Part shown: one piece after another, positions 36,231 to 48,400 of the stretch | Numbering within the stretch: position 1 is the stretch's first letter | How the letters are laid out: each line of letters opens with the position of its first letter | Source: Manihot esculenta | Lineage: Eukaryota; Streptophyta; Magnoliopsida; Malpighiales; Euphorbiaceae | DNA: 64,000 nucleotides | Direction: 5' to 3' | NCBI RefSeq assembly: GCF_001659605.2 | Contig: NC_035177.2 | Location: 34,922,136 to 34,986,135 of the forward strand | Translations under genes and position numbers: made by a program | Notes under the pieces: model-generated | Told to the model about the DNA's origin: nothing | Databases searched by the model: none | The model's input: the letters and a program-made list of their open reading frames with translations, nothing else

Positions 36231-36234
36231 CTCC

Positions 36235-36240
36235 TATAAA
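36235..36240 (+). promoter_or_regulatory. Probable FTRB TATA box
   Basis: TATAAA lies 232 bases upstream of the FTRB start codon, just after a less AT-rich stretch, a plausible spacing for a plant leader of about 200 bases. There is no direct evidence of the start site. Confidence 0.45.
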
Positions 36241-36471
36241 TCATAATCACAACGCAAACCTTATGGAAGAGATAAAAAGGAAAATTAATTAAGAAATTCC
36301 TGGTACTTTAATTTTTTTCTTTTTTAAAAAAAGCCTTTTTTAAATAAAATATCGTTTTTTTTTGTCGAAAAAATAAATATCGTTTGAAGAAAAGAAAAAA
36401 GGAAAATAAAATAAATTCATAAAACGGTTTTTGGTTTTTGAGTTTGACAGATTGTTTTTGGTGCAGCCAGC

Positions 36472-39400
36472 ATGACTCTCCAATCCAGTTCTTCTAGCTT
36501 CGGTGGCGTCTCCTCCTTCACATGTCCTCCCAATGCCTCTCGTCTCCGCCGCTCTCCGGCCACCGTAATTCGAGCCAAAGGTAATTACAGGTTTTCTTAT
36601 TGTTCCTAATTGTCCCTAATTTTTCAATTGTTAGTTTCTTAGTTGAAATGATTGATGTAGCTGCTCGATTTCTCTCGCATTTGAAATTCTAGGTTTTTGT
36701 CTTGTTTTGAGCTCCTTGCTAAACGTTGTTCTGTTTCAGTTGAACCATCTGAGAAGTCGGTGGAGATAATGAGGAAGTTCTCGGAGCAATATGCTCGTAA
36801 GTCTGGAACTTATTTCTGCGTCGATAAGGGAGTCACCTCTGTTGTCATTAAGGTAGTCTTCAGTTTCTTCCTTTCTTTTTATTAGCCTTCGATTGATTTA
36901 ATGGAACTATTTTCTCATTGAAATCACAATTTCACTTGTGATTCCATTTTTCTTGTAATTGAGTTCTCTGAATTAGCTTCTGTAATATAATAAACATTGA
37001 AGCGTCTGTGTTCACTTTCTACGAAAATTCAGCGACCTCTATTTTATTTTATGTATGCCATTTTGGAATTTAAACAGGGATTGGCAGAACATAAAGATTC
37101 TCTGGGTGCACCTCTTTGCCCTTGTAGGTAAATAATGATGATGCAATTTAACCGAAATTTGTTGGAATCCGTTTAAATAACTTAAATTAATACATTACCA
37201 TGGCTACAACTTTTGAGTCTTTGATGTACAGGCATTATGATGATAAAGCAGCTGAGGCAGGGCAGGGCTTTTGGAATTGTCCATGCGTCCCCATGAGAGA
37301 AAGGTAGATACATCATTTCATTTACAAAGTACCATGTGAGATGTGGTGAGCAAACAGTTAGTTTGGATGATGCAATGCAGTTTTTTAAATGAATTTCTTA
37401 AAATGGTATCTATGTTTTAGAGTGATCTACCAGTTATGCTACATTCCCCTGCTCAAATATTTTTTGCTTTAGTTGCATTAATTTTATGCATGGAAAACAT
37501 ACATGTGCTGCTTATAAAGTTCAGCAATTATTATTTCCTTTTTTTTTTTAAAAAAGTGTTAACTGTCATGATTATAGAAATTGTTCTTTTCTTGCCATCT
37601 CCTCATAATGAATACATTATTGGTATATTTTCAATATCATTCTATGTGAAGTAATTAGTCATAATTTTACTGCAGCGGCTAAAGGTAAAAAACCGCTCTG
37701 AGATATCTTTATGTTGGAGAGATGATATTGGAAGTCACCTTAATGTTAGGCAAGTGAGGGAAGATTGAGAAACAGGGAGGGGTGAGGGAGTGACTTCCGT
37801 TGGATTTATTCACTAGGAGGAAGCATGTCACAGGTTATTGTTTTATGCCATTGGTGAGGGATACCTTTGTTGGTTAAGGTTAATAGAAATATTGAGCAGG
37901 ATGTGTTGGGATAACAAGTGGAGTTTCTGATATATGACACTATCACATGATATTAACTGGCATCAGGTTATCTGGAGAATAAATTAAATAGTTCTATTTA
38001 TTTATCCTTTTTTTTATATTTCAGAGGAGAGACTTCAGGCAATAGTAGGTACTTAGGGAGGTCCTTCCAGCTCTAAATATGATTATTAAATGTACCTGCA
38101 GTACGCTTTGGGAGACTGAATAATGATATTAATAAGTAATAAAGGTGTTAACATTCTAGTGACTTGGTTCCTTTATGTGTTATGAGGGAGTTGAACAGAA
38201 GAGTAAGAAATTATTGCATCACTTTGATAGCTTATCTTGGTCTTTAATTCTAATCCAACCTTGCATTTCTCTCTAACTCTTCCCCTAAAATGGTTTTGTC
38301 TGTGTTTTTTCTTTCCTTTTTATGATCTGAAAGATCTAGGCTTTGTGACTGATTTTATCAAGCTATTAGAATATTAGTGCATAATGAAGAGATGTGTCTC
38401 CACTATGACACTTGATGAATTAATGGAAATTTTGTTTATGAAATGGTTATTAGACTAGTCACTGCTCCTCATAGAGAATGCTAGGCTGGTTGGTCTGGCC
38501 AGATGAACAAGTAGCAGATGTATTGATATACAGTTAAAGGTAGCACTGATTGGTATCCATGATGGAGATATGCTTGAACTACTACTTGCAATATTTATTG
38601 TGACTGATTTTATCAAACTGCTAGATTATTAATGCATTAAGAAGAGATGTTTCTCCCCTATCGCACTCAATGAATTAATGGAAAATTTGTTTATGAAATG
38701 GATTCTAGACTAGTCATTGCTTCTCATAAAGAATGGTATGCTGGTTGGTCTGGCCAAATGAACAAGTAGCAGATGTATTGGTATACAGTTAAAGATAGCA
38801 CTGACTTATCATTACTATGGCTGTAAATATAGATGTCGCTGAAGTCATCATTGGGCAAATCAACATACTGAGCAACAACTATCCATAAGCTTTATATTGT
38901 CTGATAGATCAAGGAGTAAACAGGATAAAGTTATGAAAACAATATTTGTTGGGATCTTAATTTAAGCCAGGCATGTTATTTTTTAAAGAGCCTAGCTATC
39001 TTATTAACCTCGTTACCAAGAGATGTGGTTGAAACGAAACTGTGATGCGACTAGTCAACCTACAAGAAAGAGAATATGAGGGGGTTGGTGCCTATGACAG
39101 TCACTCCGACACTCAAGTCAGTAAACTAAGGAGAATGACGCGTGTAATGTAATGTTTTGAACTCAAGAGTAGTTGTATAAGAATTGCATACCTTGATCTT
39201 TGTGTTCATAAGCTTCTATACTGTAAGAAAATGGAGTTAGTTATCGTATCTTCTGAAAATTCAACAAAATTCAACTGGTATTGGCTAGTGGATAGGGGAT
39301 CTCGCGATTGTAGATGTAATGGAGATTTGCTGGATTGTATTCTCTAACGCTAACTTTCCATGGAGTCTCGCTCTATTGTTGAGAGGGCGAGTCTTGACGA

Positions 39401-42400
39401 AGAGCTTAGACTTACGTTGTCCGTAGGACCAAATATCCTCTGATCAGACCCTTGCCACTTGGTTTTTTCTTCGAGTGCCAGCTCATGGTCTACTTTGGAC
39501 AATTGTTGTTCTATATCAGAAATCCCGCATCGGTCTTTGATTCTTCAAATTCGAAGTTTACAACTATTTTTCCACGGCTTTGGGACTAACACTCGGTCAT
39601 GTGCCTAGCGATTAATCGCCTCGTGGCGCTTTTCGACAAAAACTTACCTTTCTTTTAGACTAACATTCAAAGATTCGAGCAACGGTTATCCGTCTCGTGG
39701 CGATTCTCGGGAGAAACTTGTCTTTGTCTTTTAGGACTATCACCAGACTCGCCTATCAGTTACCCGCCTATGGTGATTCTCGACAGAAACTTGTCTTTGT
39801 TTTTTGGGACTGACACCCGAATACTCGCCTGACGGTTACTCGCCTTATGGCTATTCTCGGCAAAAACTTACTTTTGCCTTTTGGGACTGTTGACTTATTT
39901 GTTGATCCTAACTGATTCTAGGGATATGATTTGATTTGATTAAGATCCTTAATTATCTCTGTAATTATTATTTGATTATTTGCTTCTTATTTAGATATAA
40001 TTCTGTGTATAAATAGTCATATAAACCAATTGTAAAGATTAAGAGTGAAATACAAAAATTCTTTAAATTTTTCCAAAATTCTTCATGGTATCAGAGCCTT
40101 TTCTTGATTTTAGGGTTCAAATTCAATTTTTTCCTCTTTAAAGTTTCAAAACCCTAGATCTACCTTTTTTGGTACTAACCCATCTAGGAGTCTTTCCTCC
40201 TCTCACCGTCGGCACCAGGACTGTCGTCGGCCGATCGCCCAGCTCTGACGCTGGAAAAGCCCGCACGTGAGGCTCATGCTCCTCCCCTTCCCGGTACGTG
40301 ACCAATCGCCTGACTCTGCTTTGTCGCTCCGATCACTCCGGCGACGATTCTGACCATCTTTCCGGCCTTCCCGTGCCGCTATCCGGTCTTTTGGTGAATC
40401 TATTGGGCTCTCTTTTGTGTACAACCTTAGGTACCTCCTATTCTTTCACGGTTCATAAATCTTTACCATGACAGAAGGTAAAAGGGTCTCGATTCCTAAC
40501 TCTGATTACTCGTCCTCTGGTACCACATCTAACTTTGTAAAGTCAGGTAATGCTTCCTCTATTAATAATGTTCCATGGATTATCGATTCTGGTACGAATA
40601 GACACATGACAGGCTCTTCTAAAGGCTTTCTCAATTATTTTCCTTCTCTAACCAAAGATAGTGTCAGAATTGCTGATGGCTCTTTTACTCTCATATCCGG
40701 AATAGGTTCTGTTATTTGCACATTCAACATTAAATTATCATTTATCCTTCATGTTTCCCACTTTCCTGTCAATTTTTTATCTGTCAGTGCTATCACCCAT
40801 GCCTTTAATTGCAAAATTAAATTCTTTCTTGATCATTGTGTTATTCAGGATCTTCGCACAGGAAAGAGGATTGGCAATGGTAGGCTGCATAATGGCTTAT
40901 ATATGTTGGAGGGTGATCCAGGTTGTTCGATATCCCAAGCCTGTTTTAGAGAAAATAAAGATGTCAATCAGGAAATAATACAGTGGCACAGACGGTTAGG
41001 GCATCCATCATTTTTTGCCTCAGAAAAACTTTATCCTAATTTGTTTGCTAGAACTCAGTTTGATTCTCTATTTTGTGATGCTTGTGAGTATGCTAAACAC
41101 ACTAGAACATCCTATCCTTTGAGTCATAATAAAAGTCAAATTCCTTTTGCTACTATTCATTATGATGTTTGGAGGTCTACTCAAACTGTCTCCTTGTCTG
41201 GTAACTGATGGTTTGTCATCTTTATTGATTGTTGCATTCGAATGACTTGGGTATATTTGATTAAAGCTAAAAGTGATGTCTTTTCTTGTTTTCAATCCTT
41301 TCATAAGATGGTTTGTACTTAATTTAATACTAAGGTGAAAATTTTGAGAACTGACAATAGAAGAGAATACATGGATAGAATACATGGATAGTAGCTTTTC
41401 TACTTATTTGGAGAGTAATGGGATAGTATACCAAATTAGTTGTCCTTATACTAGTGCTCAAAATGGCATTGCTGAGAGGAAAAATAGGCATCTATTGGAG
41501 GTAGCTCGATCTCTTATGTTCACCATGAATCTACCCAAAGCATATTGGGGAGATGCAATCCTTGCATCTGCTTATCTTATCAATAGAATGCCTCTCAAGA
41601 CTCTTGACTTTATGAGTCTTTTGGCAGTTCTACAAGGGAAAAAATCATACGTTGTTCCACCAAAAGTATTTAGATGTGTTTGCTTTGTCCATACTAGGAG
41701 GGCAGGGAAATTGGACCCCAAGGTCTTTAAATGTGTGTTTGTTGGGTATTCTCCAACACAAAAGGGATACATCCTCCCTCTAGGAAATACTTAGTCAGTA
41801 TGGCTAGTACCTTCCAAGAAACTGAACCCTACTTCAGTATCAACCACTCACCTCTTCAGAGGGAGAATAATGAGCAAAAAGAGGTGATCCCGAATTCTGT
41901 AATTCTTAATGATATGGTTCAACTAGAAAATTTGAGTTTTAGTAGACAGGGGGGAGATATCCAATCAGGGAGAGAGAATTGGTGGTTTGGACAAGCCAGA
42001 TTTGAGAAGGTATTCGAGGAGAGACTAGGCAGAAGAAGCCATTATGCAGACTACTCAGAGTCAAGAATCTTCTCCTGGTGAGTTATCCACAACTCTTTCT
42101 TCGGGTGAGTTACCCATAACTCTTGAATGCTTCAATGACTTAGATAAACCTATTGCACAAAAAAAGGGGGTCAGATCTTGTACTAAACATCCTATTTCTA
42201 ACTTTATTTCTTATGAATCCTTATCTCCTTTCTATAGAGCTTTTGCCTTGTCTATTTCCTCTGTGTCCATTCCACAGGATTGGAAGAAAGCTCTTGCAGA
42301 TCCTAAATGGAAGAAAGCAATGACATTGACTAAAAATGAGATCTGGGAGCTTGTCACTCTCTCACCTGGAAAGAAACTCGTTGGCTATAAATGGGTGTTC

Positions 42401-45400
42401 ACAGTGAAACACAAAGCTGATGGCACAATTGAATGATTTAAAGCCAGATTGGTTGCTAAAGGATTCACCCAAACCTATAGAGTGGATTACCAAGAGACAT
42501 TTGTTCCAGTTGCAAAAATGAACTCGATTAGAGTTCTATTATCCTGCGCAGCCAACTTGGACTGGAACTTGCAACAGTTTGATGTTTCCTCCATGGAGAT
42601 TTAGAGAAAGAAGTGTTCATGGAAAATCCTTCTGGGTTCGCTGATGAGAAGACATAAGGAAAGATGTGCAGGTTAAAAAAGGCTTTGTATGGGTTAAAAC
42701 AATCTCCCAGAGCTTGGTTTGATAGGTTTAGCAGAGCCATGATGTCGTTTGGTTACCAACGAAGCAATGCTGATCACACTCTGTTTATCAAACATCACAA
42801 GGGTAAGATCACCCTTCTTATTGTGGTTCAACTAAACAGGCAATGACAAAGAGGAAATGGTTCAACTAAAGAGGTTGTGGCTCAGGAATTTGAAATCAAA
42901 GATCTAGGAAAACTGCAATATTTTCTAGGTATCGAGGTGGTTAGATCAGAAAAAGGAATTTTCATCTCCCAAAGAAAGTACATTCTGAATCTTTTAGAAT
43001 AAACTGGTATGATGGGGTGTAAACCAACAGAATCTCCTATTAAAATTAATCACAAGCTGGAAGCAGGAACTGGTGAGCCCGTGGATATTGGAAGATACCA
43101 GAGATTGGTAGGAAGGTTGATTTATCTCTCACACACTCGACCAAAGATAGCCTATGTTGTTAGCTTAGTTAGCCAATTCATGCATGACCCTCGCGAGACT
43201 CATATGCAGGCTGTACTTCGCATCTTAAGATACCTAAAGACTGCGCCAGGGAAAGGGCTTCTTTACTCCAAACATGGTCACTTCCGAGTTGAAGTTTTTA
43301 CAGATGCAGATTGGGTAGGATCTCTCGATGACAGGAGATCCATTTTTGGCTACTGCACAGTTGTGGGAGGGAATCTTGTCACCTGGAGGAGCAAAAACTA
43401 AAGTGTTGTTGCTCGGTCAAGTGCTGGAGCAGAATACAGAGCAATGACCCAAGGTGTGTGTGAACTCTTATGGTTACAGAAGTTATTGGAGGAGTTGAGG
43501 TTGCTCGATAGAGACAAGATAACTCTGTATTGTGACAATAAAGCTGTTATAAGTATAGCACAAAATCCAGTCCAACATGACCGGACGAAACACATTGAAA
43601 TTGATCGGCACTTCATTAAAGAAAAATTAATAGACGGTGTCTTGAGCCTAGTTCATATGACTTCTATTGGGCAACTTGCGTATGTGTTTACTAAAGAGCT
43701 CAATAACAAAATCTACCATAATATGTTTGCAAGTTGGGCATGTGCAGCAGCTTTGCACCAACTTGAGGGGGAGTATTAACTTATTTGCTGATTCTAACTA
43801 ATTCTGAGGACATGATTTGATTTGATTAGGATCCTTAATTATCTCTGTAATTATTATTTGATTATTTGCTTCCTGTTTAGATATAATTCTGTGTATAAAT
43901 AGTCATATAAGCCAATTGTAAAGATTAAGAATGAAATACAAGAATTCTTTAAATTTTCTCAAAATTCTTCAGGGATTAACACCCGAATACTCGTCGGACG
44001 GTTATCCGCCTTATGGAGATTTTCAGCAAAAACTTGCCTTAGCCTTTTGGGACTAACACCCAAAGACTCTCCAACAGTTACCCGCTTTATGTTCTTGGTA
44101 TAAAATGTTTTAGCTAGTGGGACTAACACTCGGTCATTGAGCTTAGCGAATATCCGTCTTGTGGTCTGGCATAAAATGCCTTATTTAGCGGGACTAACAC
44201 CCGGATTATGGGATTGACGGATACCCGCCTTGTGGCCTTGGCATAAAATGCCTTAGAAACTTTTTGTGAAGCAGGACTAATACCCGGTTGCATGGCATGG
44301 CTTGGCGGATACCCGCCTTATGGCCTGAACATAAAATGCCTTAGAAACTTTTTATAAAATCGGACTAATACCCGGTTGCGTGGCCTGGCGGATACACGCC
44401 TTGTGACTGTGACATAAAATGCCTTAGCTAGCGGGACTAATACCCGGTTATGTGGCTTGGCAGGTACACGTCTTGTGGCCTGGTATAAAATCTCTTATTA
44501 GCAGAACTAACACCCTGATTATTGGCCTTGCGGATACCCGTTTTGTAGTCTTGACATAAAATACCTTATTTAGCAGGATTAACACCCGGATTATAGGTCT
44601 GGCGGATACTCGACATATGATCTTGACATAAAATATCTTGTTTAGTAGGACTAACACTCGGATTATGGGCCTGGCGGATATCCGCCTTGTGGCCTTGGCA
44701 TAAAATGTCTTATTTAGTAGGACTAATACCCGAATTATGAGCTTGACGGATACCGGTCTTGTGGTCTTGGCATAAAATATTTTGTTTAGCGAGACTAACA
44801 TCCGGACTATGGGCTTGGCGTATACCCGCCTTGTGGTCTTGGCATAAAATGCTTTATTTAGCGGGACTAAAACCTGGATTATGGGTCTAGTGGATACCCG
44901 CCTTAGCATAAAATGCCTTAAATTGCGAGACTAACACTTGAAAACTCGCCTGACGGTTACTCACCTTATGGCGATTCTCGGCAAAAACTTACTTTTGTCT
45001 TTTAGGACTAACACCCGAAGACTCATCCGACGGTTACCCGCCTTGTGGAGATTTTCGGTAGAAACTTTTCTTAGCCTTTTGGGACTAACACCCAAAGACT
45101 GTTTTAGCTAGCGGGACTAACACCCAGTCATTGAGCTTGGCGAATACCCGTCTTATGGCCTGGCATAAAATGTCTTATTTAGCGGGACTGACACCTGGAT
45201 TATGGGCTTGGCGGATACCCGCCTTGTGGCCTTGGCATACATGCTTTAGAGACATTTTGTGAAGCGGGACTAATACCCGGTTGCATGGCATGGCCCGAAA
45301 GATACCCGCCTTGTGGCCTGGGCATAAAATGCCTTAGAAACTTTTTGTAAAATCGGACTAACACCCGGTTGCGTGGCCTGGCAGATACACGCCTTGTGAC

Positions 45401-48400
45401 CGTGGCATAAAATGTTTTAGTTAGCGGGACTAACACCCGGTTATGTGGCTTGGCGGATACACGCCTTGTGGCTTGGTATAAAATATTTTATTAGCAGGAT
45501 TAACACCTTGATTATAGGCGTGGCGGATGCCCTTTTTGTGGCCTTGACATAAAATACCTTGTTTAGCAGGATTAACACCCGAATTATGGACCCGGATTAT
45601 GGGCTTGGCGGATATCCGCCATGTGGCCTTGACATAAAATATCTTGTTTAGTGGGACTAATACCCGGATTATGGGTCTGGCGGATACTCATCTTGTGGTT
45701 TTGGTATAAAATGCCTTATTTAGTGGGACTAATATCCGAATTATGGGCCTAACGGATACCAGTCTTGTGGTCTTGGCATAAAATGTTTTGTTTAGCGGGA
45801 CTAACATCCGGATTATAGGCCTGGCGTATACTCGCCTTGTAGACTTGGCATAAAATGCTTTATTTAGCGGGACTAACACCTGGATTATGGGTTTGGTGGA
45901 TACCCACCTTAGCATAAAATGTCTTAAATAGCAGGACTAATACCCAGATTATGAGCCTGGTGGATACCTGCCTTATGGCCTTTTTCTTGTCTCCACATAT
46001 CCTTGCTTCTCTAATTTTTGGTTTTGCTTTTGACTCGTCCTTTTATCCTCTCTCAACACTTGGACTTCACCATTCAGCCTCATGTATTTCTGGGTTTTAT
46101 CAATTAGCTGTTGGTAAGTAGTGACTAAATTCTTATCCATTAACTTAATGTTGTGTGTTCTTTTCTTCAACACTTCATATATGAAGAATTTTGGAAGAAA
46201 TTTTTGATTCTATTCCAATTGAATTAATATTTACAAGGTTTGAGTATTTACACACAAAGAATCAACCAAAATTAAGAATATTTATAATAAAAATAAAATT
46301 CTTTAAATCAAGCCTAATTAAGATTCTAAATATTTGAATCCTTCTAATTAGAAACCTTCTATGTTGGTCAACACTCCTCCCTCAAGTTGGTGACGCGGAA
46401 CCCGATGGCACAAGCTTCAAACCCACACGCACAAGTAGATATGGAATCCAAAGATTTGATAAACCCACCTCCTATGGCACCCCACACTTAGAGAAGCTGA
46501 AACACCAATGATCGAAGGATTTAGATGAGAATCCGACAAACGCCACAACGAATAGTTGATAAGTTAGCCAAGATTCTTGGTGCAATTGATGAAAGCAAAT
46601 CTTCACTCTCACTCAAAGCAATACACGCCAAGGCGTGAAAAGAATTCTGAAAATTTAGATTCAAAGCTGCCTCTTACAAGTGTTTCTTATCCTTATATAG
46701 TAAGGAGAGAAAATAAAATCCTAAAACACTCCTTTTAGGTCTGGCCAAACTAAACACAAGACCAAAGCCCAATCACACGCTAAAATAACACATCAAATAC
46801 ATAAGTATTAAAACATAAGCCCAAAACATGGCCAAATACTCTAAAACTTAAAAGATAAAATATGCCCAGAATACAAGCCCAAACAAAGCTAAAATAAAAC
46901 AAGTGTTTAAATAATAAAACAAAGTAAGCCCATCATAACAAAACTGAATCATCACAAAAGCCTTTTTTGATCTTCACTTTAGGCTTTCCTTTGTGTAGTT
47001 TTAACCCATAGGTTTGATTAGGCTCTATAAGCCTATGATTGCAAGTGTTGCACCAAATTTACCCCATATGAGTTGAAGCACGCCCCAAATATATATGGAC
47101 CATATGAAGATGATTTTAAACTCCTTTTAGATCCATTTGAATGATATAAGTTTGCTCCTCACCATTGTTAGAAATTTGTCCTATTGGATCCGTATCAGTT
47201 GGTGCATAGATATCACACATGTTCAACTTGCAAACCAAGGTATAATAGGTCTCGTTGTTGAGCCCTTTGATAAGCACATCAGCTAGCTGTACATCGAAAG
47301 TCACATGATCTAATCTCAAAACATCATTTATTAACTTTTCTTTAACGAAGTATTGATCAATCACTATGTGCTTCGTTCGGTCATGTTGAACCGGATTGTG
47401 AGCTATACTGATGACAGCTTTATTGTCACAGTTTAAGAGGAGTTTGTCTCTCTCCTATAGTTTCAATTCCTCCAACAATCTCTGCAATCATAGGAGTTCA
47501 CAAACACCTTGTGCCATCACTCTATATTCTACCTCAGCACTTGATCGAGCAACAACATTTTGTTTTTTGCTTCTCTAAGTGACAAGGTTTCCTCCCACAC
47601 GTGTACAGTAACCACTAATCAACCTTCTATCATCAAGGGATCTAACCCATCTGTATCTGTGAATGTATGTATGTGAAGATGACTGTATTTAGAGAATATT
47701 AGACCTTTTCCAGTAGCAGACTTCAAGTATCGCAAAATGCGAACAATAGCTTGCATGTGAGACTGACGAAGATTATGCATAAACTGACGAAGATTATGCA
47801 TAAACTGACTGACTAAGCTGACTGCATATGCTATGTCTAGTCGAGTATGCGAAAGATAAATCAGTCTGCCTACCAACTTTTGATAGCTTCCCATATCCAC
47901 TGATTCACCAATCCCTACTTGTAGCTTGTGATTGCTCTCAATGGGAGTTTCTACTGATTTGCAACCTAACATACTAGTTTCTTCTAAAAGATCCAAAATA
48001 TATTTTCTCTGAGATATAAAGCTTCCCTTCTTTGACTTGACAACCTCGATTCTAGGTAATATTGCAGTTTTCCTAGATCTTTAATTTCGAACTCCTGAGC
48101 CAAAAGTTTTTTCAGCCGAGCCATCTCTTCAATGTCATTCCCTGTCATTTAATCTATATCATCAACATAGACTATAAGAAGAGTAATTTTACCCTTATGA
48201 TGTCTGATAAATAGGGTATGGTCAGTATAAATTTGTTTATAGTTAAAGGAAATCATAGCTCTACTGAATCGATTAAACCAAACTCTGGGTGACTGCTTCA
48301 ACCCATATAAAGCCTTTTTTAGTCTGCACAGCTTTCCTTGTGTTTTTTCATTAGCAAATTCATGAGGAATTTCCATATACACTTTCTCCTCTAAGTCTCT

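Larger units (their letters stand above)
39888..43971 (+). mobile_element. Copia-1: Ty1/copia retrotransposon lacking gag
   Basis: A 4,084-bp element with 198-bp LTRs (39888-40085 and 43774-43971), PBS TGGTATCAGAGC (40086-40097), pol and a GAGGGGGAG polypurine tract. It sits inside the tandem repeats of the gag-only element, and GGGAC/GGGAT flank it as the 5-bp target duplication. From the PBS to the protease motif there are under 500 bases, too little for a copia gag. Confidence 0.93.
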
